Assembly: GCF_910585845.1 (NCBI RefSeq)
Contig: NZ_CAJUHF010000009.1
Location: forward strand, 1-64,000
Length of the DNA: 64,000 nt
Source of the DNA: an uncultured Bacteroides sp.
Lineage (GTDB): Bacteria > Bacteroidota > Bacteroidia > Bacteroidales > Bacteroidaceae
Direction: 5' to 3'
Shown: piece by piece, positions 49,887 through 59,538 of the stretch
Position numbering within the stretch: the stretch's first letter is position 1
Layout of the letters: each line of letters begins with the position of its first letter
Position numbers and translations under genes: made by a program
Notes under the pieces: model-generated
What the model was told of the DNA's origin: nothing
Database searches by the model: none
The model's input: only the letters and a program-made list of their open reading frames with translations

Positions 49887-51095
49887 ATGAAACTGATACA
49901 TACCAGCGACTGGCACTTGGGCCACACCCTCTATAACTACGACCGCAGCCGCGAGCAGCAAGCATTTCTGGAACAGCTGGCACGCATCGTGGCGGAAGAG
50001 AGACCGGATGCAATGGTCGTCAGCGGAGACATCTACCACTACTCCACCCCCTCGGCAGCCACACAGAAGATGTACACGGACGGAATGCTACGGATTCACC
50101 GCGCCTGTCCGGAAATGACCATTGTCGTAACCGCCGGAAACCATGACAGCAGCTCGAAGCTGGAGATAGACAGCAGCCTGTGGAACCACTTCGGAGTGAA
50201 GGTGGTGGGCAACATCGAGCGGACCCGCGAGGAGGTGAACCTCGAAAAGCACATTGTGCCCGTGGAAGACGAGGACGGGGACCTGAAAGGATACATCGTC
50301 GCCGTCCCCCACGTCTACCCGCAGAATTTTCCGATGCTGGACACGGAGACACCGCGCGAGGAGCGGCAGGCACGCTTCTTCCAAACACTGCTGGACGAGG
50401 TGGAGAAGATGAACACAGCCGAAGTGCCCGTTGTCCTGACGGCGCACCTCTCCATCGAAGGCAGCGACCGGACCGGCCATGACGAAGCAATTGGCGGAAT
50501 AGAATACGTCCCCATCGGTTCGCTGGGCAGCGGATACGACTACCTGGCACTGGGGCATATCCACTGCCCGCAGAACATCCGGAGCGACCGCTTCCATGCG
50601 CGCTACTGCGGCACTCCCCTGCCGGTCAGCTTCGACGAGACCTATCCCCACTCCGTCTCCATCGTCGAGGTCGGGAGGCAGGTGGCTCCGCAGGTAAGGA
50701 CCGTGCAGATAGAGAATCCCATGCCGCTCGTCACCCTGCCCCGGGAACCGGCGGACTTTGAAGAGGCGGTCAGGCTGCTGGAAGAGTATCCCGCCGACCA
50801 GCCCGCCTACATCCGGCTGAACGTCCTGATAAAGGATTACCTGGCATCCGACTGCAACGAACGGGCATCGAACGCGGCAAAAGGGAAAAGTTGCCGCTAT
50901 TGTTGCATCAAGCCCAACCGCGAGAAGACGGCTCTGGCCGACAAGGCACACCATCTTTCCCTCCAGGAGATGCAGGAGATGTCGCCGCTCGAGATAGCCA
51001 AACTCTACTATCAGGAGACGGAAGGGGAAGAGATGGACGAGGAACTCTGCGAGCTTATGAATGTCGCCATGCGAAGGGTGGCGGAAAACAAATAA
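49887..51095 (+). CDS. sbcD: Exonuclease subunit SbcD (Mre11-like)
   Basis: A 402-residue calcineurin-type nuclease. The metal-binding phosphoesterase motifs are in order: TSDWHLGH (residues 6-13), SGDIYH near 51, TAGNHDS near 87, TAHLSIEG near 189 and LGHIHCPQ near 226. With SbcC it forms the Mre11-Rad50-like complex that opens DNA hairpins and processes double-strand break ends. The sbcC gene starts 33 nt downstream. The pair is visibly GC-richer than the neighbouring genes. Confidence 0.96.
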   Translation: MKLIHTSDWHLGHTLYNYDRSREQQAFLEQLARIVAEERPDAMVVSGDIYHYSTPSAATQKMYTDGMLRIHRACPEMTIVVTAGNHDSSSKLEIDSSLWNHFGVKVVGNIERTREEVNLEKHIVPVEDEDGDLKGYIVAVPHVYPQNFPMLDTETPREERQARFFQTLLDEVEKMNTAEVPVVLTAHLSIEGSDRTGHDEAIGGIEYVPIGSLGSGYDYLALGHIHCPQNIRSDRFHARYCGTPLPVSFDETYPHSVSIVEVGRQVAPQVRTVQIENPMPLVTLPREPADFEEAVRLLEEYPADQPAYIRLNVLIKDYLASDCNERASNAAKGKSCRYCCIKPNREKTALADKAHHLSLQEMQEMSPLEIAKLYYQETEGEEMDEELCELMNVAMRRVAENK

Positions 51096-51128
51096 CCTGC
51101 GCTGACACGCACAACCCGGATATGAATC

Positions 51129-54100
51129 ATGAAACTTCAAAAACTGACCATAAAGAACCTGGCATCCATAGAGGACGCCGTCATCGACTTTGAGAACGGG
51201 CCGTTAGGCGAGGAATCGCTATTCCTCATCTGCGGCGAGACGGGAGCCGGAAAAACGACACTGCTCGACGCCATCTGCCTGTCGCTCTACAACGAAACGC
51301 CCCGCATGGACCGCGCGGAAAACGAGAGGTACAGGGACGTGGGACAGAGTTTTTCCGCCAAGAAAGAGGAGATCGCCATCAACGACAGCCGCCAGCTGAT
51401 GCGGCGGAATACCAATGAGGCATGGACCGAGCTGGAGTTTATCGGCTCGAACGAGGTGCCCTACACCGCCCGGTGGTACGTGGCACGCGCCCACCGCAAA
51501 CTCTCCGGCGCCATCCAAGACACCAAGTGGACACTGGAAAACCGGAAGACGGGCATCACGCTTTCCCGGAAGAATGAGATAAAGGCGGAAATACAGGCTG
51601 CCATCGGACTTACCTTCGAGCAGTTCTGCCGCACCACCCTGCTGGCGCAAGGCGACTTCACCAAGTTCCTGCAAAGCAAGGAGAGCGAAAAGTCGGACAT
51701 TCTGGAGAAGCTGACCGGAACCGGCATCTACTCGGAGATAGGCGCCTGCATCTACGCCATCACCAAAGAGAAACGTACGGACTACGAAAACCAGAACCGG
51801 AAGCTGGAAGGCATACGCCTCCTGACCGAAGAGGAAACCGCCGAGATAGACCGGAACATAACGGCACTGAATGCCGAAATCAGCGGATATGCCGCGCAAA
51901 AGAGTACGGCAACCCTGAAAAGCGACTGGCTGAAACGGCATGCCGAACTCCTACTGAACCTCGAAAAGCAGCGGAAAGAGTGGGAAGCCCGCAAGGCGCA
52001 ATTGCAGTCGGACGACTTCCGCCGACGGGAACTGCTCGTCAGGGAGTGGAACAGCACCGCAGAGGCACGCAACCTCCTCTCCTCGCTCCGGCAGCAACAA
52101 CGGCAGCAAGAGAGCGACCGTGCGCACGCCGAAGAGATGAAGCTCCGGTTCGTACGCCTCAGCAACGGGCGCATCTGGCTGGAAGAGAACCGGACGGAGC
52201 AACAAGGCAAACTGCTCCGCGCCGAGGAATACCTGGAAGCCCAGGCGCCGTTCCGTAGCATGTACGAACAGAGCCAGTCCATTGCCGCCGACCTCAACCT
52301 CATACTCTCTGCCCGCCGGCGCATCGCTGCCTGTGAGAAGCAGGTGTCCGCCCTGACCCGACAACTGCCCGCCACCGAACGGGAACGCACGGAGCAGGAG
52401 AACAGCTTCAACCGGAAGAACCGGGAGAACCAAGCCAAGCAACAGGAAATAGACCGCCTGAACGCGCAACTCGCCTCCATGAACCGGAATGCCTTGCAGG
52501 CAGAGAAGGATACGTTGGAGGGCGAAAGGGAGAATCTGCAGAAGGCACAGAATGCCTTGCTCGTCCTGAAAGAGAAGCAAACGGCACTGGAGGCGGCCAA
52601 GGAGTACGAGAAGTCGCTGGAACAGAAATGGCAGACTTGCCACTCCCGGCACGCCGGACTGCAAGCCGACTTCGACCGACGGAAAAGCGCGTACGAAGAG
52701 CTACGGACGCTGTACGACAAGCAGAAAGAAGCCGTAGAGGAATGGGCGAAAGAGGCGCGCGCCCGTCTGTCGGTGGGCGACAACTGTCCGGTATGCGGAC
52801 AGAAGATCACGTCGCTCTGCAAGGACGAGGATTTCCAGTCCGTGCTCATACCCATCCGGCAATCCTTAGAGGTCAAAGAGAAGGAGTATAAGGAAGCGGA
52901 ACGCGCCCTGAACAGCAACCGCACCGAGTGCAAGACCTACGAAGAGATGACTGCAAACAGCCGCACCGCCACCGGAAAGGCGCAGAAGAGCTACGACCTC
53001 GCCTGCACCGAAGCGCAAGAGAGATGCCGCCGTTGCCTGACCGGCGAGCTGACCGACGGTACCCCTGCCGCATTGGAGCAACTGGCGCAGAAGAACAAGC
53101 TGGCACTCGAACAGATCCACGCCCGACTGGACGAAGTGCAGAAACTTGCCAACCACATCGCGCAACGGCAACGCGAGAAAGACGAACACCAGACCACGGT
53201 AGAAATCGCCCGAAAAGATTTCGACCGCATCGACCGGAAGCTGACCACGCTGAAGAACGACATCGCCAACCAACAGCTGCTGCAAGAGAACGAGAAAGAG
53301 ACCATCCGCACCGCCTTCGAGCGCGTCAGCCCGTTGCTCTTGTGGGACGGTTGGCAGACGGAATGGGACGCCTCTCCCACCGCCTTCATCGAGCGCTTGC
53401 AGAAGTCCGCAGGATATTATAGGATGGCGCAGGAGAAGCAGACCGAACTGAAATCCGCCATCGCCCTCGTCACCCAAGAGCTGGACAACATATCCGCCGC
53501 TCGGGAGATTGTCTGCGAAGCCTTTCCGGAGTGGAGAGACCTCCCCGCCGAAGAGAAACAGGAGACGAAGAACCTGGCAGCAGCCTGGAACGCCCTTGTC
53601 TCCGACGCCGGAGGACTGAAACAAAGCATCGTGTCCGTCCGCAGGAACATCGGTGAGCTGCAATCCGGACTGGCAGCCTTCTATGCTTCGCATCCCGACA
53701 CGGACGAAGCACGCCTCATCGCCCTCTCCTCCCACTCCGGCGAGTACATCGAGGGAATGCGCGCAGAGCTGCAACGCCTCAAGGAGGAAGAAGTCGCCGC
53801 GCAGACCGCTTTCCGGCTGACCACCGTCCAGCTGGAAGAGCATCTGGAGAAGAGACCCGTCATGGAAGAGGGCAATACGCCGGAGAGCCTTGCCGAGTTG
53901 CTCCGCCTCTTGGAGGAAAAGAGTGCCACAGCGACCCAGACCGTCCTGCGCATGAAAATACAGCTGGAAGAGAACGCCAAGAACATCGCCCTGATCAAGG
54001 AAGAAAAGAGGCGCGCGGACGAACTGCGGGAGGTCTACCTGAAATGGGACCGACTGTGCCGGCACTTTGGCGACGAGAAAGGAAAGAACTTCCGGAACAT

Positions 54101-54548
54101 CGCCCAAAGTTTCGTGCTGAAAGAGCTGCTCAACGGTGCCAACTCCTACCTGCAACGGCTGACGGACCGCTACGAACTGGAATGTCAGGCCGGTTCGCTC
54201 ACCATACTGCTGCGCGACTTCTATCAGGGAGGCGCGGCACGTCCCGCCTGCACGCTGTCGGGCGGAGAGAGTTTTCTGGTCTCGCTGTCGTTGGCGCTCG
54301 GCCTCTCCTCGCTCAGCCGCCACAGCCTGTCGGTAGACACGTTGTTCATCGACGAGGGATTCGGCACACTGAGCAGCGACTACCTGAACACGGTGATGGA
54401 CACGCTGGAGAAACTGCATCAGATGGGAGGAAAGAAAGTGGGCATCATCAGCCACGTGGAGGGACTGCGGGAACGCATCAAGACCCAGATACTGGTGCAG
54501 CGCATCGACAATTCGAGAAGTGAGATCAAGACGCAAAGAACGACGTAA
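51129..54548 (+). CDS. sbcC: ATPase subunit SbcC (Rad50-like SMC-type)
   Basis: This 1139-residue protein has an N-terminal Walker A (ICGETGAGKTTLLDAI, about residues 34-49), long coiled coils (about 190-500 and 570-980), a zinc hook CPVCGQK near residue 552 at their apex, and a C-terminal ABC signature LSGGESFLVSLSLALGL (about 1043) with Walker B TLFIDEGFG (about 1070). It is the ATP-driven partner of SbcD in hairpin and double-strand-end processing. Length and order are normal. The overlapping frames on both strands come from high GC content. Confidence 0.95.
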   Translation: MKLQKLTIKNLASIEDAVIDFENGPLGEESLFLICGETGAGKTTLLDAICLSLYNETPRMDRAENERYRDVGQSFSAKKEEIAINDSRQLMRRNTNEAWTELEFIGSNEVPYTARWYVARAHRKLSGAIQDTKWTLENRKTGITLSRKNEIKAEIQAAIGLTFEQFCRTTLLAQGDFTKFLQSKESEKSDILEKLTGTGIYSEIGACIYAITKEKRTDYENQNRKLEGIRLLTEEETAEIDRNITALNAEISGYAAQKSTATLKSDWLKRHAELLLNLEKQRKEWEARKAQLQSDDFRRRELLVREWNSTAEARNLLSSLRQQQRQQESDRAHAEEMKLRFVRLSNGRIWLEENRTEQQGKLLRAEEYLEAQAPFRSMYEQSQSIAADLNLILSARRRIAACEKQVSALTRQLPATERERTEQENSFNRKNRENQAKQQEIDRLNAQLASMNRNALQAEKDTLEGERENLQKAQNALLVLKEKQTALEAAKEYEKSLEQKWQTCHSRHAGLQADFDRRKSAYEELRTLYDKQKEAVEEWAKEARARLSVGDNCPVCGQKITSLCKDEDFQSVLIPIRQSLEVKEKEYKEAERALNSNRTECKTYEEMTANSRTATGKAQKSYDLACTEAQERCRRCLTGELTDGTPAALEQLAQKNKLALEQIHARLDEVQKLANHIAQRQREKDEHQTTVEIARKDFDRIDRKLTTLKNDIANQQLLQENEKETIRTAFERVSPLLLWDGWQTEWDASPTAFIERLQKSAGYYRMAQEKQTELKSAIALVTQELDNISAAREIVCEAFPEWRDLPAEEKQETKNLAAAWNALVSDAGGLKQSIVSVRRNIGELQSGLAAFYASHPDTDEARLIALSSHSGEYIEGMRAELQRLKEEEVAAQTAFRLTTVQLEEHLEKRPVMEEGNTPESLAELLRLLEEKSATATQTVLRMKIQLEENAKNIALIKEEKRRADELREVYLKWDRLCRHFGDEKGKNFRNIAQSFVLKELLNGANSYLQRLTDRYELECQAGSLTILLRDFYQGGAARPACTLSGGESFLVSLSLALGLSSLSRHSLSVDTLFIDEGFGTLSSDYLNTVMDTLEKLHQMGGKKVGIISHVEGLRERIKTQILVQRIDNSRSEIKTQRTT

Positions 54549-54643
54549 ACAGTCGCGAAAGCTACATTCCGATTATCCGTTTTGCCTATTGCGGCAATCG
54601 GAAAATCCCTTGCTCATCGCTTCTGCATTCTCCGCGGCTGTCA

Positions 54644-54651
54644 TACTTTTG
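54644..54651 (+). promoter_or_regulatory. -7 box for the small membrane protein/exporter genes
   Basis: TACTTTTG matches TAnnTTTG, 25 nt before the ATG at 54677. Confidence 0.5.
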
Positions 54652-54676
54652 CGGCCAAAATTAAAAGCACTAAAGT

Positions 54677-54874
54677 ATGAACCAATCAATGATTGTATGG
54701 TGCATGATAGCGGGAGTGCTATTGTGTGCATTTGTATTCAGAGCCATAGAACAGTATTATGCCGAATGCCGCCGCAACGGACGCAAACCGATGCATTTGT
54801 TGGAAATCGGTAAAGAAAGGGAAATATTCTATATTCCGGGAGATGTTGAAGATGATGAGTTCGAGGATTTGTAA
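54677..54874 (+). CDS. Small single-pass membrane protein upstream of the exporter
   Basis: A 65-residue protein with one membrane segment (MIVWCMIAGVLLCAFVF) and an acidic soluble tail (EREIFYIPGDVEDDEFEDL). A good -7 box 25 nt upstream and natural-looking sequence argue that it is real. Its 3' end overlaps the start of the threonine/serine exporter gene in another frame, so the two are probably coupled. No family recognised; it may be an accessory peptide of the exporter (inference). Confidence 0.6.
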   Translation: MNQSMIVWCMIAGVLLCAFVFRAIEQYYAECRRNGRKPMHLLEIGKEREIFYIPGDVEDDEFEDL

Positions 54875-55658
54875 GGCGAATGACGTGCCGGGCAACCTCC
54901 CTGTCCGCGAAATCGCGGTCTTTCTTGCCGACTATGCCTCGTTGTTATCAGGATGCGGGGCGACCTGCATACGCATAGAAAAGAATGCCCGGAGAATGGC
55001 AGCTGCTTTTGGAGTAGGATTCGACATTACCCTAATGCCTACTCATGTATATGTGTCGGTGTGGGGCAAGGATATGTCAGATACGAGTGTGATCATCCGC
55101 AAGACTGCAAGTTGCGGCATTAGCTTCAACCTCAATGCCCTCTTGAGCCGTCTGAGTTGGGAGGTGGCGGACAATCATCTTGACTTCCCGACGGCCGTTG
55201 AACGCTTTGAGCGGATACGGGAGACCAAGCCGACCGGGAAGTGGGAGGTCCTGTTTCTGACAAGCTTTGCCAATGCCTCGTTCTGCCGTCTTTTCGGCGG
55301 CGATGCCGTGGCTATGCTCATTGTCTTTGCATCGACCCTTGCCGGTTACAGGCTGAAACAGATCATGCTGGAGGACAAACGGGATGTGCGTCTCACTTTT
55401 TTGTGTGCCGCTTTCTTTTCCGCCGCCCTCAGTGCCGGAGGACATATCTTCGACATCGGCACAACACCTGAGATAGCATTGGGGACGAGTGTCCTGTATC
55501 TCATTCCGGGGGTTCCGTATATCAATGCCGTCAGCGACATGATAGACCGCCACTACCTGTGTGCGTTCAGCCGGTTCCTGGATGCCACCATCCTCACCGC
55601 CTGTCTGTCCGCAGGATTGTGTGCCGGAATGTTCATATTAGGATTAAAATGGTTTTAG
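54852..55658 (+). CDS. Threonine/serine exporter, N-terminal half (ThrE-N, DUF1212)
   Basis: Started at 54852 (MMSSRICKANDVPGNLPVRE) the protein has 268 residues; the Met codons at 54843 and 54855 are equally possible, while the frame extends to 54759 over the small upstream gene. The N-terminal soluble part (FLADYASLLSGCGATCIRIE) and the following five membrane segments (LIPGVPYINAVSDM near the end) match the ThrE N-terminal family. It works with the C-terminal half encoded 41 nt downstream to export threonine and serine. Confidence 0.87.
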   Translation: MMSSRICKANDVPGNLPVREIAVFLADYASLLSGCGATCIRIEKNARRMAAAFGVGFDITLMPTHVYVSVWGKDMSDTSVIIRKTASCGISFNLNALLSRLSWEVADNHLDFPTAVERFERIRETKPTGKWEVLFLTSFANASFCRLFGGDAVAMLIVFASTLAGYRLKQIMLEDKRDVRLTFLCAAFFSAALSAGGHIFDIGTTPEIALGTSVLYLIPGVPYINAVSDMIDRHYLCAFSRFLDATILTACLSAGLCAGMFILGLKWF

Positions 55659-55699
55659 ACAGCTTATGTAATTAGACAGCTTATGCGATTAGACAACTT

Positions 55700-56194
55700 A
55701 TGTGGAATGATATATTAATAAATATTTTAGAGGACGGATTGTTTTCAGCGATAGCAGCCATCGGTTTTTCCAGCATCAGCAACACGCCACGGCGTGCCTA
55801 CCTGACCTGCGCCCTGATTGCCGCAGCCGGCCATTCTATCCGTTACGTTCTGACTTTGCCCGAACTTGAAGGGATGCATATTATCCCCGCCAGCACGGTA
55901 GCGGCATTTGCCATCGGTGTGCTTGCCGTGCTGTTCGCTTCACGCATCAAGTGCCCTGCCGAAGTCTGTTTCTTCCCGGCTTTGTTGCCCATGATACCGG
56001 GAATGTATGCCTACCGCACGATAGAGGCACTGCTCTCCTGTCTGTACCACACGCAGGAGGAAGCCTTCGGGCATTATTTCTATCTACTGACCTACAACGG
56101 ACTGACCAGTGCGTTCATCATTTTAGGAATGGTCGTAGGAGCCACTATACCGGTGTTCCTGTTCAAAAAACTTTCGTTTACGGCTACGAGATAA
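55700..56194 (+). CDS. Threonine/serine exporter, C-terminal half (DUF3815)
   Basis: A 164-residue membrane protein with five predicted helices (ILEDGLFSAIAAIGFSSI, LLPMIPGMYAYRTIE), matching the DUF3815/ThrE C-terminal family. In Bacteroides the exporter is often split in two genes; in Corynebacterium it is one protein. The PGMYAYR segment near residue 103 mirrors the PGVPYIN segment of the partner, consistent with a duplicated fold. Confidence 0.87.
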   Translation: MWNDILINILEDGLFSAIAAIGFSSISNTPRRAYLTCALIAAAGHSIRYVLTLPELEGMHIIPASTVAAFAIGVLAVLFASRIKCPAEVCFFPALLPMIPGMYAYRTIEALLSCLYHTQEEAFGHYFYLLTYNGLTSAFIILGMVVGATIPVFLFKKLSFTATR

Positions 56195-56206
56195 ACTTAT
56201 TATCAC

Positions 56207-56214
56207 TATCTTTG
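56207..56214 (+). promoter_or_regulatory. -7 box almost touching the LysR start
   Basis: TATCTTTG, a perfect -7 box, ends 7 nt before the ATG at 56222, so the transcript would be nearly leaderless. Confidence 0.5.
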
Positions 56215-56221
56215 TATTATT

Positions 56222-57121
56222 ATGGAATTAAGACAGTTAAGATACTTTGCCAAAGCCGCCGAGACACTGAACTTTTCTGATGCGGCAAAAGCCCTCAACA
56301 TAGCGCAAAGCTCGCTATCGCAACAGATAAAGCAATTGGAAGATGAACTGAACGTACAGCTTTTCCTGCGAAACAGCCATTCCATACGCCTGACCGAGGC
56401 CGGAGAAGAGATGCTGCCCTTCGCCTTGCGAACTATCCATGACGCCGAGACCTGCGCAGACAGGATACACGATTTGCAGAAATTGCTGACCGGCACGCTG
56501 AACATCGGCATCACCTATTCTTTCAGCCCGATACTGACCGAAACGGTAATCTCTTTCATGAAGATGTATCCGCACATCAAACTCAACATCATCTACAAGC
56601 CCATGAGCGAACTGATGGAGCTGCTTGCCAAACGGGATTTGGATTTCGTGCTTGCCTTCAAGCCTACGAAACCGGTGGCTGATGTGGAATCGCACATCTT
56701 GTTCCAAAACAGCCTGTCGGCCATCGTCAGCAGCACTCACCCGCTTGCCTCAAAAGACAAAGTCACTCTGGCAGAGCTTGGGAAATATGAATTGGCATTG
56801 CCATCGAAAGGATTGCAGGCACGGAACGCATTCGACAGCCTTGTGACTACGTACAACGATTTCCAGATTCGTATCGAACTGAACGAAGTGAACATCCTGC
56901 TGAAACTCATACGCCAGACCCACTTGGTGACCGTGCTTGCCGAAGACTCCATCTATAATGAGTGCGACGTGAAAGCTGTTCCCCTTGACGTACCGGACAA
57001 CGAAATGATAGGCTGCGTCCATATCCTCAAGGACACGTATCACAAACATTCCATGAAAGAGTTTATACGATTATTGAGCGAATCGCTCATCGTCAAGAAG
57101 CGGCAGAACTCATGGATATAA
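56222..57121 (+). CDS. LysR-family transcriptional regulator
   Basis: A 299-residue regulator with an N-terminal winged helix-turn-helix (MELRQLRYFAKAAETLNFSD, then AKALNIAQSSLSQQIKQLE) and a LysR substrate-binding domain (about residues 90-290). The start is the usual LysR start. The signal molecule is unknown. It follows the threonine/serine exporter genes by 27 nt, but a -7 box in that gap suggests its own transcript. A role in controlling the exporter is possible (inference). Confidence 0.92.
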   Translation: MELRQLRYFAKAAETLNFSDAAKALNIAQSSLSQQIKQLEDELNVQLFLRNSHSIRLTEAGEEMLPFALRTIHDAETCADRIHDLQKLLTGTLNIGITYSFSPILTETVISFMKMYPHIKLNIIYKPMSELMELLAKRDLDFVLAFKPTKPVADVESHILFQNSLSAIVSSTHPLASKDKVTLAELGKYELALPSKGLQARNAFDSLVTTYNDFQIRIELNEVNILLKLIRQTHLVTVLAEDSIYNECDVKAVPLDVPDNEMIGCVHILKDTYHKHSMKEFIRLLSESLIVKKRQNSWI

Positions 57122-57176
57122 CAGCTTTTTAAGCAAAATTTAAACAGCTTCTAAAGCTGCTCTAAGATGAATTACG

Positions 57177-57184
57177 TACTTTTG
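57177..57184 (+). promoter_or_regulatory. -7 box for map
   Basis: TACTTTTG matches TAnnTTTG, 25 nt upstream of the map ATG at 57210. Confidence 0.5.
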
Positions 57185-57209
57185 CACCGTTATAAAATCA
57201 AAGAGACAG

Positions 57210-58064
57210 ATGAAAAAGTTCAGTAAAGGAGTCCGGTTTACTCCTAAAAACTATTCCGACGAAGTAGAAGCCAAGATACAACGCTATAAGAGAGAAGGTT
57301 ACAAGCTCCCGTTGCGCCATCTGCTGCGCACCGAAGAGCAACTGGCAGGCATACGCGAAAGCGCAAAAATCAATACAGCCCTGCTGGACTACATCTCGGC
57401 AAACATACGCGAAGGCATGTCCACCGCAGAAATCGACCACATGGTCTATGAGTTTACGACCGACCACGACGCCATCCCCGCCCCCTTCCTGTACGAGGGA
57501 TTCCCGAAAAGCGTGTGCGTAAGCATCAACGACGTCGTCTGCCACGGCATCCCGAGCACCAAGGAGTTCCTGCGCAGTGGGGACATCGTGAACGTGGATG
57601 TTTCCACCATCTACAAAGGTTATTTCTCGGATGCCTCGCGCATGTACATGATCGGTGACGTGAGACCCGAATGGCAACGCCTGGTGCAAGTGGCGAAAGA
57701 GTGCCGCGACATCGGCGTGCAGGCTGCGCAACCGTGGGCACGCCTCGGCGACGTGGGAGCCGCCATCCAGGAACATGCCGAAAAGAACGGCTATAGCGTA
57801 GTGCGCGACCTTTGCGGACACGGCGTAGGCATCAAGTTCCACGAGGAGCCGGACGTGGAGCACTTCGGCAAACGGGGCACGGGCATGCTCATCGTGCCGG
57901 GCATGACGTTCACCATTGAGCCGATGATCAACATGGGAAGCTACGAAGTCTTCATCGACGAGGCGGACGGATGGACCGTATTCACCGACGACGGACTACC
58001 CTCGGCACAGTGGGAAAGCATGCTTCTGATTACTGAAAACGGAAACGAAATCTTGACGGAATAA
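57210..58064 (+). CDS. map: Type I methionine aminopeptidase
   Basis: The 284-residue enzyme has the five metal ligands of the pita-bread fold: Asp in NVDVSTIYKG near 131, Asp in YFSDASRMY near 142, His in CGHGVGIKFHEEP near 205, Glu in TIEPMIN near 238 and Glu in QWESMLLIT near 269. It removes N-terminal Met from new proteins. An N-terminal extension of about 40 residues (FTPKNYSDEVEAKIQRYKRE) precedes the catalytic domain. The rmuC gene starts 2 nt after its stop. Confidence 0.95.
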   Translation: MKKFSKGVRFTPKNYSDEVEAKIQRYKREGYKLPLRHLLRTEEQLAGIRESAKINTALLDYISANIREGMSTAEIDHMVYEFTTDHDAIPAPFLYEGFPKSVCVSINDVVCHGIPSTKEFLRSGDIVNVDVSTIYKGYFSDASRMYMIGDVRPEWQRLVQVAKECRDIGVQAAQPWARLGDVGAAIQEHAEKNGYSVVRDLCGHGVGIKFHEEPDVEHFGKRGTGMLIVPGMTFTIEPMINMGSYEVFIDEADGWTVFTDDGLPSAQWESMLLITENGNEILTE

Positions 58065-58066
58065 AT

Positions 58067-59422
58067 ATGGAGTTCGTTTTTCTACTCATCGGAATGGCGG
58101 CAGGCGCAGGAGTGGGCTATCTCACCGCCGGACGAAAAAGCGCCGCCCTGTCAGCCCAGCTGCAAGCCGCCCGCGAACGGGAAGAGCTGATGGCGCGTAC
58201 TTCGGAAGAGCGCATCGCCCGCGAACATGCCGTCACCGCCGAACGGCTGTCGGAACAGGAGAAATCGTTCAACCTCAGGCTGATGGAACAGCAACGGCAA
58301 TGGGAAGAGCGGCTGAGGCTACAGACAGAAGAGGCGGAAGCCCTGCACAAGCGCATGAGCATCGAGTTTGAAAACCTCTCCAACCGCATCTTCCAGAGCA
58401 AGACGGAGGACTTCACCCGTCTGAATGCCGAGCATCTGAACTCCCTGCTCCGTCCTTTGGGCGAAAACCTGAAAGACTTCCGCGAAAAGGTGGAACAAGT
58501 CTACAGCACCGAAGCCAAGGAGCGTTTCTCGCTGGGCGAACGCATCAAGGAGCTGGTGGACCTGAACAACCGCCTCAGCGAGGAGGCGAACAACCTGGCG
58601 CGTGCCCTGAAAGGCGACTCGAAGATGCAGGGCAACTGGGGGGAAATGATTCTGGAGCGTCTGCTTCAGGCATCCGGCCTGATTGAGGGTAAGCACTACT
58701 TCCGGCAGGAGTTCCTGAAGGACGAACGGGGCGAGATGCTCACCAACGAGGAGAGCGGACAGAAGATGCAACCGGATGTCTTGGTCAAGTATCCCGACGA
58801 CCGCGAGATGATTATTGATTCCAAAGTCTCCCTCACCGCCTACAGTGCCTATACCTCTGCCGAAGACAAAGACGAAAAGGCGCGCCTGCTGAAAGCGCAT
58901 CTGCAATCGGTGCGTGCCCACATAGACGAGCTAAGCCGGAAGGACTACTCCCGCTACGACATCAAGGCACCGGATTTCGTCATGATGTTCATCCCCACCG
59001 AAGGGGCTTACTTGCTTGCCATACAGAGCGACAGCAATCTTTGGGAATACGCCTACGATAAGAAAGTTGTGCTGATGAGTCCTACGAATCTCATCAGTGC
59101 CCTGCGCCTCTCCCTCGACCTCTGGAAGCGGGAGAATCAGGTGAAGAACGTGCAGGCCATCATCAAACGGGGCACAGCGTTATACGAGAAGATTGTCGGC
59201 TTCACCGACACCTTCCTGAGCATCGGCGACAGGCTGACTGGGCTGCAAAGAGATTACGACCGTGCCTTCAACCAGCTTTCCGACGGAAACGGAAGTGTTG
59301 TCAGACAGGCGGAAATGTTGCGAAACATGAGCCTCACCCCCAAGAAACGAATATCGGCCAAACTGCTGCCCAAAGATGAGGCGATGGAGGAAGGAGAAGA
59401 GACGGCGGACGGAGAGATGTAA
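58067..59422 (+). CDS. rmuC: DNA recombination protein RmuC
   Basis: A 451-residue protein with an N-terminal membrane segment (FVFLLIGMAAGAGVGYLTAG), a long coiled coil (about residues 25-140) and the RmuC domain (about 150-420) with QGNWGEMILERLLQASGLIEG near 190 and the nuclease-like DVLVKYPDDREMIIDSKVSL segment near 242. RmuC limits DNA inversions and rearrangements in E. coli, and has been linked to defence against foreign DNA. It is coupled to map (2-nt gap). Confidence 0.94.
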   Translation: MEFVFLLIGMAAGAGVGYLTAGRKSAALSAQLQAAREREELMARTSEERIAREHAVTAERLSEQEKSFNLRLMEQQRQWEERLRLQTEEAEALHKRMSIEFENLSNRIFQSKTEDFTRLNAEHLNSLLRPLGENLKDFREKVEQVYSTEAKERFSLGERIKELVDLNNRLSEEANNLARALKGDSKMQGNWGEMILERLLQASGLIEGKHYFRQEFLKDERGEMLTNEESGQKMQPDVLVKYPDDREMIIDSKVSLTAYSAYTSAEDKDEKARLLKAHLQSVRAHIDELSRKDYSRYDIKAPDFVMMFIPTEGAYLLAIQSDSNLWEYAYDKKVVLMSPTNLISALRLSLDLWKRENQVKNVQAIIKRGTALYEKIVGFTDTFLSIGDRLTGLQRDYDRAFNQLSDGNGSVVRQAEMLRNMSLTPKKRISAKLLPKDEAMEEGEETADGEM

Positions 59423-59498
59423 GTTGATAAGTTTGTAAGTTGCCGTACTAATGCGAGTAACTTAAAAACTCAAAATCTATTGACCTTTAACTCCTAAG

Positions 59499-59528
59499 AA
59501 CAGAAATATTCTCAGGATATTTCTGTTT
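59499..59528. terminator. Bidirectional terminator between rmuC and hepT
   Basis: AACAGAAATAT (59499-59509) pairs with ATATTTCTGTT (59517-59527) around a 7-nt loop, with A and T runs on both sides. It lies between converging genes. Confidence 0.7.
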
Positions 59529-59538
59529 GACTATAAAA

